Origin: Lachnospiraceae bacterium
GTDB taxonomy: Bacteria > Bacillota_A > Clostridia > Lachnospirales > Lachnospiraceae
Length of the DNA stretch: 64,000 nt
Direction of reading: 5' to 3'
Assembly: GCA_004556565.1 (NCBI GenBank)
Contig: SFGN01000007.1
Coordinates: forward strand, 29,707 to 93,706
Shown here: positions 24,955 through 32,996 of the stretch, one piece after another
How positions within the stretch are numbered: position 1 is the stretch's first letter
How the letters are laid out: the number at the start of each line of letters is the position of its first letter
Notes under the pieces: model-generated
What the model was told of the DNA's origin: nothing
Databases searched by the model: none
What the model saw: only the letters and a program-made list of their open reading frames with translations
Position numbers and translations under genes: made by a program

Positions 24955-25881
24955 TTATTCAAACAACGGCGTAGAGAAATATCTTTCTGCCGTATCCGGA
25001 AGTATCGTAACAACTGTCTTTCCCTTTCCAAGTTTCTTTGCCAGCTTCAGGGCCGCCGCCACATTTGTCCCGCTGGAAATACCGCACATCAGTCCTTCCA
25101 GCCTGGACAGATCTTTCGCTGTCTGCAGTGCTTCTTCGTCTGTCACAATGAAAATGTCATCATAAATATTCTGGTTGAGTACCTGCGGCACCACGCCGTC
25201 ACCGATTCCCATCTGTATATGCGTCCCCACAGTACCTCCGGCGAGCACAGCAGCATTTTCCGGCTCTACTGCCCAGATTTCAATATCCGGATTCAGTGCT
25301 TTCAATGTTTCGCCTATACCGGTGATAGTCCCGCCCGTTCCGATCCCGGAGCAAAAGCCGTGAATCGGTCCTGCTACCTGTTCAAGGATCTCCAGCCCTG
25401 TATGATGGCGGTGAGCCATCGGATTCGCTTCGTTCTCAAACTGCTGAGGAACAAATACCTTTGGATTTTCAGCTGCCATTCTCTCCGCCATGTGCATACA
25501 TTCCTCAATACAATCACCGATATTTCCCGCATCATGCACAAGAATTACCTTTGCCCCATAATGTTCCACCAGCAATTTTCTCTCCCGGCTCACAGAATCC
25601 GGCATGATAATTATAGTCTCATACCCTTTCACCGCACCCACAAGGGCAAGCCCGATTCCCTGATTTCCGCTGGTCGGCTCCACGATAATCGAATCCGGTG
25701 TCAGAATTCCCTGTTCCTCTGCCTTGCAGATCATGTTGTATGCCGTTCTTGTCTTCACGGAACCTCCCACATTCAGTCCCTCGAATTTTACCAGTACCCG
25801 CGCCGAATCCGGTTCAGGCATCCTTTGCAGCTCAATCATCGGTGTGTGACCGATTGCCTCTAAAACATTTTGATAAATCAT
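24955..25881 (-). CDS. cysK: Cysteine synthase (O-acetylserine sulfhydrylase) family
   Basis: About 308 residues, a fold-type II PLP enzyme making cysteine from O-acetylserine and sulfide. VGGSVKTRTAYNMICKAE carries the PLP lysine, VEPTSGNQGIGLALVGAVKG is the substrate-binding loop, CSGIGTGGTITGIG binds the PLP phosphate and GISSGTNVAAALKLA is the C-terminal signature. The usual 'NPGGSVKDR' reads NVGGSVKTR here, a mild departure that could alter substrate choice; related enzymes use cystathionine or other amino acids. The ATG at 25881 has GGAGGAGACAGAGG upstream. It lies between two tRNA pairs and is transcribed alone. Confidence 0.88.
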   Translation of the reverse strand: MIYQNVLEAIGHTPMIELQRMPEPDSARVLVKFEGLNVGGSVKTRTAYNMICKAEEQGILTPDSIIVEPTSGNQGIGLALVGAVKGYETIIIMPDSVSRERKLLVEHYGAKVILVHDAGNIGDCIEECMHMAERMAAENPKVFVPQQFENEANPMAHRHHTGLEILEQVAGPIHGFCSGIGTGGTITGIGETLKALNPDIEIWAVEPENAAVLAGGTVGTHIQMGIGDGVVPQVLNQNIYDDIFIVTDEEALQTAKDLSRLEGLMCGISSGTNVAAALKLAKKLGKGKTVVTILPDTAERYFSTPLFE

Positions 25882-25922
25882 CCTCTGTCTCCTCCGTCGC
25901 TTCATCATAACATAATATGCGA

Positions 25923-25956
25923 AAAACCTCGTAAACTATATCGTCTACGAGGTTTT
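25923..25956 (-). terminator. Terminator of the tRNA-Ala/tRNA-Asn transcript
   Basis: Perfect 11-bp arms AAAACCTCGTA and TACGAGGTTTT with a 12-nt loop and a T-run on the minus strand. It starts 4 bp after the tRNA-Asn 3' end. Confidence 0.85.
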
Positions 25957-25960
25957 AAAG

Positions 25961-26032
25961 CTCCCCGAGTTGGGCTCGAACCAACAACCCCACGGTTAAC
26001 AGCCGTGTGCTCTACCATTGAGCTATCGAGGA
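25961..26032 (-). tRNA. tRNA-Asn (anticodon GTT)
   Basis: Acceptor TCCTCGA/TCGGGGA (with a G-U pair), D arm AGCTCAATGGTAGAGC, anticodon loop CTGTTAA with GTT, T arm GTTGGTTCGAGCCCAAC and discriminator G. CCA is not encoded. Transcribed after tRNA-Ala, 46 bp apart. Confidence 0.96.
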
Positions 26033-26078
26033 AGATTCATGTATCCGGATTCATCGGAATACCATATATCCGGATTAG

Positions 26079-26151
26079 TGGAGAATACGAGATTCGAACT
26101 CGTGACCTCCTGCTTGCAAGGCAGGCGCTCTCCCAACTGAGCTAATCCCCC
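26079..26151 (-). tRNA. tRNA-Ala (anticodon TGC)
   Basis: Acceptor GGGGGAT/ATTCTCC includes the G3-U70 wobble pair that identifies alanine tRNAs. D arm TAGCTCAGTTGGGAGAGC, anticodon TGC, T arm with GTTCGAATC and discriminator A complete the cloverleaf. CCA is not encoded. Confidence 0.96.
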
Positions 26152-26352
26152 AAACATAGCTGCACAAGCAAGTCATGCAACTATTTAAATTTAACACATT
26201 CTTTCTCCTTTGTCAACAAATTCGCGTAAAATTTACAATAAAATATGTGGATTGTGGTCAATCCTCACCAGCCAAAAAAGTGCATTCTGTGCTTTCCGCC
26301 GCTGCACATATATTTACGTGTAACCGAAATCAGGCCGGACGGCCGCATTCAA

Positions 26353-27171
26353 TCAAAATGACATCAGTTTCCCCAGCAGCAGATTTGTCCGGTAAAGTAA
26401 TGTAAGTATCTGGCTGTTCTCGATCATTTCAAAACACTGAGTTCCGATATTTGTAGAATAAAGGAGCGTCACGATCAGAAATATTACCCATACAATTAAC
26501 AATGCCCCCAGTGCGCCAAGCAGCGCACCTCCGATATGGTTCAGTGTTCCGATTACCGGAAGTTCTCCGATGATATCCACTGCCGCCATCAGAGCCTTTA
26601 CAATAATAATTGCCAGAATAAAGGTCACAAGGAACGACAAAATATGTATCACCATCCGCGAAATATAAGATGCCACATATTTAGGAAAACTATCCACCCC
26701 AAGTTCTTCGTAGACAGCATTGTTATTATTATCCAGAAGCGCTTCCTTCACAAATTCAGGAAAGATGGAATTTTCAACCTGTCTTACCTGTTCTTCTTTC
26801 GGAATGTCCCCTATTACGTCCAGAATGTCCTCTGCAGCGATTCCAAGTGCACGCCAGTCCACACTTCCCAGATTCTGCAGTTCTTCCCGGCTCAGATACT
26901 CGAGAGATGTCCCCGTAAGATCTTTTCCGGCAAATAAATCTGCTGAAATTTCCGGCACAAACAGCTCCACGCACTTCTCTTCCACCATCTCATCAAACGG
27001 CGTGAATTTTGCAACCATGTCCCCCACCATCGGTGCGGTATAAATTACGATTATAATCGTCAGAACTGAAGAAAGCAGTGACAGACCGATTCTGAAAAAC
27101 CCCCGTACAGCCCCGACAACAATACATATAAGAAAAATCACCGCAACAATTATCAACAACCAATTATCCAT
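26353..27171 (-). CDS. CvpA-family membrane protein
   Basis: A 272-residue protein. Four hydrophobic segments are visible: WLLIIVAVIFLICIVVGAV, IGLSLLSSVLTIIIVIYTA, ILSFLVTFILAIIIVKALMA and GALGALLIVWVIFLIVTLLY. A large extracytoplasmic loop (about 65-165) is acidic and lies between helices 2 and 3. This is the CvpA/colicin V production family; its exact role is unknown, though members affect envelope integrity. The extended loop makes it longer than short CvpA proteins (about 165 residues). It lies 39 bp after the DUF5711 gene. Confidence 0.82.
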   Translation of the reverse strand: MDNWLLIIVAVIFLICIVVGAVRGFFRIGLSLLSSVLTIIIVIYTAPMVGDMVAKFTPFDEMVEEKCVELFVPEISADLFAGKDLTGTSLEYLSREELQNLGSVDWRALGIAAEDILDVIGDIPKEEQVRQVENSIFPEFVKEALLDNNNNAVYEELGVDSFPKYVASYISRMVIHILSFLVTFILAIIIVKALMAAVDIIGELPVIGTLNHIGGALLGALGALLIVWVIFLIVTLLYSTNIGTQCFEMIENSQILTLLYRTNLLLGKLMSF

Positions 27172-27210
27172 TCTTTTATCTCCTCGTAAATTATTTATTC
27201 TGAAATGAAA

Positions 27211-28404
27211 TCAGTCCCCCAGCTTTATGAGCTGCAGTTCATTCTCATCCATCATGAGATACTGGTTAAGTTCATTTACAGGCGCGATCACCAGCGGCTC
27301 CGTGCCCAGACTTCCCTTATACCGTACAACACCTGTCGCTGTAATAATACATATTTGTGAACCTTCATAAAGTATTATTTCATTTCCGCTCATTTGTACA
27401 TTACTGTAATCCCCGCTGATCTGCATGTTCAGAACCTGTTTTCCGTTTTTATCATACAGGCGCAGCTCAAATCCTGATTTTTCTGCATTCAAAAGGATAA
27501 ATCCGATATATTTGTCCGTATGAAATACACTTCGTATTTCCTGGTTCAGCTCAATCTCCTTTTGTTTTACAGGTACATCTTTACCTTTAAATAACAAAAA
27601 GGAATGATCCCCGACCGCCACAGATACTTCTTTATCCATAAAGAACAGTTCCGGAACAACCGAATTTTCACAGACTTCTGATGTGACCTCCAGATTTTTT
27701 TTATCTTTTCCTGCCTCACCGAAATTATAATAAATGATATTCGTTACCAGTGTCCCGTCCGACGTACTCAGACAGGAAACTGCCAGGACAGTCCCATCCG
27801 GAGACATCTCCAGCCCCACAGGATAACCCAGCGATCCTGCCGTCACCTGATTTTCTACAAGAATATTACCCGCAGCATCATACGTCACAATCTGCGGGGA
27901 CATTTCATTTTTCATCAGTACACTGACAATTCCCTGATTGGAAACAGAAAATTTTTCAATCGGGAGCGGAGTCTCAATTTCGCCTTTCAGCCCCTTTTCG
28001 GTAAACACCTGTATAAAATTTCCACCTATATCACCTATGGCAAATGCATTTTCATTTACATCCGCCGCAGGATTGGAAAACTGAGAGGACTGAATCCATC
28101 GTTCCTTATTCTGTTTATCAATGTACGCGACTCCGTTACGGTTATACCGGACAATCCCTTTCCGGAACACCACATATCTGCTGCTTTCCGAAAATGTCTT
28201 TTCGTAAGCCTTCACCTGATGCGCTTTTGTATACGGATGATTCGCTGCCAGAAGATATGTGCCGGTCAACATCATGCATATGATCACTGCTGTACCGGCG
28301 GTACTCTTAAGCCACCTTCTCCGCCGCCTGCTGCCGGAATTCTTCTGTTCCTCTTTGCCCGGCGGCTTCACCAATTTTAATTGCGGATTTCTCTTACGGG
28401 CCAT
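27211..28404 (-). CDS. DUF5711 family membrane-anchored beta-propeller-like protein
   Basis: A 397-residue protein. A basic N-terminus (SGSRRRRRWLK) precedes one membrane helix (AGTAVIICMMLTGTYLLA). The extracellular part consists of repeated beta segments, for example VVFRKGIVRYNRNGVAYIDK, GLEMSPDGTVLAVSCLS and KNGKQVLNMQISG. The 'SPDGTVLAV' repeats resemble WD40/propeller blades, as in DUF5711 proteins of Lachnospiraceae. Function unknown. It is immediately upstream of the cvpA-like gene and probably co-transcribed with it. Confidence 0.72.
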   Translation of the reverse strand: MARKRNPQLKLVKPPGKEEQKNSGSRRRRRWLKSTAGTAVIICMMLTGTYLLAANHPYTKAHQVKAYEKTFSESSRYVVFRKGIVRYNRNGVAYIDKQNKERWIQSSQFSNPAADVNENAFAIGDIGGNFIQVFTEKGLKGEIETPLPIEKFSVSNQGIVSVLMKNEMSPQIVTYDAAGNILVENQVTAGSLGYPVGLEMSPDGTVLAVSCLSTSDGTLVTNIIYYNFGEAGKDKKNLEVTSEVCENSVVPELFFMDKEVSVAVGDHSFLLFKGKDVPVKQKEIELNQEIRSVFHTDKYIGFILLNAEKSGFELRLYDKNGKQVLNMQISGDYSNVQMSGNEIILYEGSQICIITATGVVRYKGSLGTEPLVIAPVNELNQYLMMDENELQLIKLGD

Positions 28405-28540
28405 CTTACTCCCCTTATATCTTTAAATTTATTACAGTCCAGTCTGCGTCATTTATCCACAGCTCTGTATTATGACTGAACCGTCATTTTAATAACTCTG
28501 CCGGAAGAAACGTCAGAGCCATTTGTATTATAACATCATT

Positions 28541-29791
28541 TTACGGTAATAGCAATTTTTGTCCGATGTAAATCAGATTTCCGTCCATCAGGCCGTTCAT
28601 TCGGCAGATAGCATCCACATGAAAAATATCTCCGTAAATCTTCTGGCTGATAATCGCCAGGGTATCGCCGTCTTCCACTACGTAAATGCCGTTACTGCCG
28701 TTTCCTGCATCTGCCCCATCAGCCGCCGACACTGTCCCGCTTGCTTCAACCGCTTCCGACTGACGCAGCCCGCTGACAAGAGCATCTGATGATGTTTCAC
28801 TCGCAGAAGTGCCTTCATCATTCTGAACTCCGACATTTGTCTGCTGCGCCCCCTGATTTGAGGAATCATTTCCATCGGCTGATTCCTGTGCACCCTGATT
28901 CTCCTGCGTCAACGTATCCTGTTTGCTGCCGTCACTTTTCTCATTCTCTTCCTGTGCATCATTTTCACCGGCGGCAGAGTCTTCACTTTCCCCGCCGATT
29001 TCCTGTCCGTCAGTAATCCCCGCCGATTCAGAAAGCACCTGCAACGTATCCTGGACAGAACGCATTTTGTCAAAATTATTCATCGTAACAACGCCCATGA
29101 CCAGCACGACAAGAACCAGACAGGCGCTCATCGCATACATCATACGGCTTGTCCTCTTCTGTCTCTGACGTTCCTCGCGGGCGCGGACCAGACTCCGAAA
29201 GTCCTTTGCAGCACGATCTTCCACAGTTTCCGAGGGACACACCCCATTTTTCTTTCTGCAGGAAATCATGTAATTCTGCATGCACGGGTTTTTCTCATAA
29301 TATGTATAATGCCCTGACACCTCAATCAAATCGCTGAATCTGTGGACAAAAAACGCTTCTTCTTTTTCCGCCACATCCTTCATAATGAAAACAGTATTTT
29401 CTTTTGGAAATGATTTTTTATGAAGGCTGACCATATCTTCGTCCGGAAACAGCGGTCCGCCGGCACCGGCCGCGAACCAGCCCAACATTTCGCCGTCCTC
29501 AAAATATTGTTTGCAGTCTTCATATGCACTCTTCCATGTATCATCATCCAGTATATACCTGCCTTCTTCCATCTTCAGCTCGTGCATCCGGACTGCTCCA
29601 TATATATAAATATAGTCCTCCTCTTCCGTATGCTGGATGTCCCCGATCAGAAAAGCCCCTATCGGATTTTCGCCTGCCTTCTCACATAACTGTCCCAAAA
29701 ATGTATCAACATAATCCTCCACATAAATCTTCGGAGAACCGCTGACATTTCCAATCTGACGTACGTTTTTCGGTATCTGTCTCTCCATCAT
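28541..29791 (-). CDS. Membrane protein: degenerate JAB/MPN-like domain, TM helix, LysM
   Basis: About 416 residues. The N-terminal cytoplasmic domain (about 15-180) has a JAB/MPN-like run: GAFLIGDIQHTEEEDYIYIY, then GWFAAGAGGPLFPDEDM in the place of the usual 'GWYHSHP..S..D' metal motif. A membrane helix follows (MYAMSACLVLVVLVMGVVTM), then an extracellular acidic, Gln/Ser/Gly/Asn-rich linker of about 110 residues, and a C-terminal LysM domain (GIYVVEDGDTLAIISQKIYG, ending NLIYIGQKLLLP) that should bind peptidoglycan. The TM and LysM are clear; the JAB assignment is an inference. The ATG at 29791 follows AGAGGTGAG. Confidence 0.75.
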   Translation of the reverse strand: MMERQIPKNVRQIGNVSGSPKIYVEDYVDTFLGQLCEKAGENPIGAFLIGDIQHTEEEDYIYIYGAVRMHELKMEEGRYILDDDTWKSAYEDCKQYFEDGEMLGWFAAGAGGPLFPDEDMVSLHKKSFPKENTVFIMKDVAEKEEAFFVHRFSDLIEVSGHYTYYEKNPCMQNYMISCRKKNGVCPSETVEDRAAKDFRSLVRAREERQRQKRTSRMMYAMSACLVLVVLVMGVVTMNNFDKMRSVQDTLQVLSESAGITDGQEIGGESEDSAAGENDAQEENEKSDGSKQDTLTQENQGAQESADGNDSSNQGAQQTNVGVQNDEGTSASETSSDALVSGLRQSEAVEASGTVSAADGADAGNGSNGIYVVEDGDTLAIISQKIYGDIFHVDAICRMNGLMDGNLIYIGQKLLLP

Positions 29792-29955
29792 ACTCACCTC
29801 TGATAAATATTTGCAACTCACCACATCCTGTGCCTGTCCCTCTGAATTACAGAACAGTCCGGCTGCGTCCGGTTTTTGCCGGCTTGTTACTTTTTCAAAG
29901 CATAGCACAGGTTTTCAGCTTAATTTATCAGTTGTTGTCAATGAAGTTCGACAAA

Positions 29956-29988
29956 TGGGGACAGATGCCCGAAAAACATCTGTCCCCA
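29956..29988. repeat. Perfect 12-bp inverted repeat
   Basis: Arms TGGGGACAGATG and CATCTGTCCCCA with a 9-nt loop, between the divergently placed end of the split transketolase and the LysM gene start. On the minus strand it is followed by ATTTGTC, so it is only a weak candidate terminator for transketolase. It may equally be a dispersed palindromic repeat. Confidence 0.6.
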
Positions 29989-30086
29989 CCCATATACCTT
30001 TTTCGATTGTAAGTATTCTGATCGATTGTAATCTCGTTTAATTCACCTTTTTATTTCTTTTTCAGCATTCTTTTTCAATTCTTATT

Positions 30087-31025
30087 TTAACAGAATTCTT
30101 TTACTTTCCTGTAAATACTTTCTGCATCAAGCCCGTATTTCTTAATCAGCTCCAGAGCCGGGCCGGATTCTGTAAACACATCATTCACACCGATTTTGAG
30201 CACTCTTGTCGGAGCTTTTTCCGAAAGTACATCACATACGGCACTTCCAAGACCTCCGATTACAGAATGTTCTTCCACCGTAACAACCTTGCCGGTCTCT
30301 TTCGCGGATGCGACTACCAGCTCTTCATCCAACGGCTTGATCGTATGCATATTAATAACCTTTGCATCTATTCCGTCAGCTGCCAGCATTTCGGCTGCCT
30401 CCAGACAGTTTGCCACCGGAAGCCCGGTCACAATGATTGTTACATCCTTCCCTTCGCGCAGGACAATGCCTTTTCCAATCTCAAATTTATAATCCGGTCC
30501 GTCATTAATGATCGGTACTGCAAGTCTTCCGAAACGCATATATACCGGTCCCTGATATTCATATGCCGCCTTTACAGCCGCACTTGCCTCAATAGAATCA
30601 GACGGATTAATGATAACCATTCCGGGAAGCGTCCTCATCAGTGCAATATCCTCATTACACTGGTGGGTAGCACCGTCTTCACCTACAGAAACTCCCGCAT
30701 GGGATGCGCCGATTTTTACATTCAGATGCGGGTAAGCGATTGAATTACGAATCTGTTCAAAAGCTCTTTCTACAGCAAACATCGCGAACGAACTTACAAA
30801 CGGAACTTTCCCGGTCGCTGCCAGTCCGGCCGCAACTCCCATCATGTTTGCCTCTGCGATTCCGCAATTGATATGCTTCTCCGGGAACGCCTTTTTTACC
30901 ATGCCTGTCCTGGTTGCTGCCGCGAGGTCCGCATCCAGCACTACGATATCATCATGCTCTTTAATCAGCTCGAGCAATGCACTTCCATATCCATCTCTTG
31001 TTGCGCTCTTCTTTACATCTGACAT
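30087..31025 (-). CDS. Transketolase, C-terminal subunit
   Basis: A 312-residue polypeptide corresponding to the Pyr and C-terminal domains of transketolase. DLAAATRTGMVKKAFPEKHI, NCGIAEANMMGVAAGLAATG (with the cofactor-activating Glu), ASHAGVSVGEDGATHQCNED and VTVEEHSVIGGLGSAVCDVL are visible. Together with the N-terminal subunit it forms a thiamine-diphosphate enzyme moving two-carbon units in the pentose phosphate pathway. Split transketolases are common in Clostridia. The start overlaps the preceding gene by 13 bp, so the subunits are translationally coupled. Confidence 0.94.
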   Translation of the reverse strand: MSDVKKSATRDGYGSALLELIKEHDDIVVLDADLAAATRTGMVKKAFPEKHINCGIAEANMMGVAAGLAATGKVPFVSSFAMFAVERAFEQIRNSIAYPHLNVKIGASHAGVSVGEDGATHQCNEDIALMRTLPGMVIINPSDSIEASAAVKAAYEYQGPVYMRFGRLAVPIINDGPDYKFEIGKGIVLREGKDVTIIVTGLPVANCLEAAEMLAADGIDAKVINMHTIKPLDEELVVASAKETGKVVTVEEHSVIGGLGSAVCDVLSEKAPTRVLKIGVNDVFTESGPALELIKKYGLDAESIYRKVKEFC

Positions 31026-31849
31026 AACGCTTCACCTGCTTTCTCCAGTTCTTCCATCGCTGCGGCATACTGTTCTGCATTCGGTGCGACTCCGTGCCAG
31101 CCGACTGCATTCTCCATAAAGGAAATGCCTTTTCCTTTAACCGTCTTCGCAATAATTGCGGTCGGCATGCCTTGTACTTCACGAGCCTCTTTAAATGCCG
31201 CGTCAATCTGATCAAAATCATTTCCGTCAATCGTAATTACATGGAAATTGAAAGCCTCAAATTTCGGTTCCAGCGGATACGGGGAATTCACCTCTTCCAA
31301 CGTTCCGTCAATCTGAAGATTATTATTGTCAACAATTACGACCAGGTTGTCAAGCTTGCGGGAACCTGCCAACATAGCTGCTTCCCACACCTGACCTTCC
31401 TGGATCTCTCCGTCCCCAAGCAATGTATATACACGGTAAGAATCTCCTGAAAGTTTTGCAGATAATGCCATTCCGACTGCTGCGGAAATTCCCTGTCCCA
31501 GCGAACCTGAAGACATATCAACTCCCGGTGTACGCTTCATATCCGGATGTCCCTGAAGGTGGAATCCCGTGTGGCGGAGCTTCTCCATATCCTTCCATGG
31601 AAAATATCCTTTCAGTGCCAATGCCGCGTACATTCCCGGAGCTGTATGACCTTTGGACAGTACAAATCTGTCTCGGTCCGCTTTCTCCGGATTTTCAGGA
31701 TCAATATTCATTTCCTCAAAATAAAGATAGGCAAATATTTCTGCCGCAGACAATGAACCGCCCGGATGGCCCGACTTTGCATGGTATGTTCCAATTATAA
31801 TACCCTTGCGGATTTCATTGGCAATTTTCATCAATTCTAATTTGTTCAT
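31013..31849 (-). CDS. Transketolase, N-terminal (TPP-binding) subunit
   Basis: A 278-residue polypeptide. SGHPGGSLSAAEIFAYLYFE and KGHTAPGMYAALALKGYFPW are substrate/ThDP residues. The ThDP motif is LLGDGEIQEGQVWEAAMLAG with VIVDNNNLQIDGT downstream. It holds the diphosphate-binding half of transketolase; the Pyr half is encoded by the next gene. Length is normal for the split form. No regulatory site is evident in the 160 bp upstream. Confidence 0.95.
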   Translation of the reverse strand: MNKLELMKIANEIRKGIIIGTYHAKSGHPGGSLSAAEIFAYLYFEEMNIDPENPEKADRDRFVLSKGHTAPGMYAALALKGYFPWKDMEKLRHTGFHLQGHPDMKRTPGVDMSSGSLGQGISAAVGMALSAKLSGDSYRVYTLLGDGEIQEGQVWEAAMLAGSRKLDNLVVIVDNNNLQIDGTLEEVNSPYPLEPKFEAFNFHVITIDGNDFDQIDAAFKEAREVQGMPTAIIAKTVKGKGISFMENAVGWHGVAPNAEQYAAAMEELEKAGEALCQM

Positions 31850-32016
31850 CAGAAGTCCTCCCGTTTTCCTTCATCTATTCTTCAAAACAGTCCCTTACTC
31901 TGTCTGAAATTTCAAGACCGGGGAGTAATCCCCCCGAATATTATAGACATGGTATCAGTTACGGTCAATAGATTTTTTCTACAAATTCTGTCATTTTCTG
32001 CTATAACGGTTACAGT

Positions 32017-32613
32017 TCACAGCTCTGTACGCCCTTCCAGGGCACGGAGCAAAGTCACTTCGTCAATGCACTCCAGATCACCGCCCACCGGAACTCCGCT
32101 CGCGATCCTGCTCACTTTTATACCTGCGGGCTTAATCAGCTTGCTGATATACATCGCGGTTGTTTCACCTTCCAGACTGGAATTGGTGGCAATGATCACT
32201 TCATCCACATCCCCCTGCAGTCGTTCCATAAGTTCTTTCAGCCGGATATCCCCCGGTCCGATTCCAAGCATCGGGGAAATAGCACCGTGGAGCACATGGT
32301 AGACGCCTTCGTATTTTCCTGTCTTTTCATACGCCGCCAGATCCCTTGGTGTTTCCACTACCATGATTGTCCTGTGGTCACGCTTCGGGTTTCTGCAGAT
32401 GGGGCAAATCTCCTCATCGGTAAGCGTGCAGCATTGTGCACAGTACCGCACATTGTTTCTGGCTTCCACCATTGTTTTCGCCAGTTGTTCCACCTGCTCC
32501 TTCGGCATATTAATTATATGAAAAGCCAGCCTCTGTGCCGATTTCGGCCCGATTCCCGGAAGCTGGGAAAAAGATTCAATCAGTCGGCTGATCTGATTAC
32601 TGTAATAGTCCAT
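32017..32613 (-). CDS. recR: Recombination mediator RecR
   Basis: A 198-residue RecR. It has the helix-hairpin-helix LIESFSQLPGIGPKSAQRLA, a four-Cys zinc finger (YCAQCCTLTDEEICPICRNP), a Toprim domain (TIMVVETPRDLAAYEKTGKY, then VIIATNSSLEGETTAMYISK) and the Walker-B-like C-terminal GVPVGGDLECIDEVTL. It loads RecA on gapped DNA with RecO/RecF. Last of dnaX-ebfC-recR. Confidence 0.97.
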   Translation of the reverse strand: MDYYSNQISRLIESFSQLPGIGPKSAQRLAFHIINMPKEQVEQLAKTMVEARNNVRYCAQCCTLTDEEICPICRNPKRDHRTIMVVETPRDLAAYEKTGKYEGVYHVLHGAISPMLGIGPGDIRLKELMERLQGDVDEVIIATNSSLEGETTAMYISKLIKPAGIKVSRIASGVPVGGDLECIDEVTLLRALEGRTEL

Positions 32614-32639
32614 CGTTTATCTTCCTTCGTCAAAATACT

Positions 32640-32993
32640 TTAGAACATTCCCGGCATTCCGCCTCCGAGCCCGCCTGTCAGACGTGACATCGCCGCGCCG
32701 GACTCTTCTTCCACTTTGCGCAGAGCCTCATTGGTTGCTGCAACAATCAGGTCTTCAAGCATCTCAATATCGTCCGGATCTACGACATCTTCGGACAGTT
32801 TTACCTTCAAAATTTCCCGTTTCCCGGAAATCGTAACCTCCACGGCTCCCCCTCCGGCTGTTGCCGTAAATTCTTTTGTCTCCAGTTCCTTTGCCTGCTC
32901 CTCCATCTGACGCTGCATCTTCTGAGCCTGCTTCATGAGATTCGTCATATTCCCCGGCATTGCTCCTCCCGGGAATCCTCCACGTTTTGCCAT
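32640..32993 (-). CDS. ebfC: YbaB/EbfC nucleoid-associated protein
   Basis: A 117-residue protein. The Gly/Met-rich start (KRGGFPGGAMPGNMTNLMKQ) leads to a helix (AQKMQRQMEEQAKELETKEF), beta core (GGGAVEVTISGKREILKVKL) and second helix (EDLIVAATNEALRKVEEESG), as in the YbaB family. The C-terminus is again Gly/Met-rich (GLGGGMPGMF). YbaB proteins form dimers that bind DNA. It starts 3 bp after dnaX and precedes recR, the conserved context. Confidence 0.95.
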   Translation of the reverse strand: MAKRGGFPGGAMPGNMTNLMKQAQKMQRQMEEQAKELETKEFTATAGGGAVEVTISGKREILKVKLSEDVVDPDDIEMLEDLIVAATNEALRKVEEESGAAMSRLTGGLGGGMPGMF

Positions 32994-32996
32994 AAT

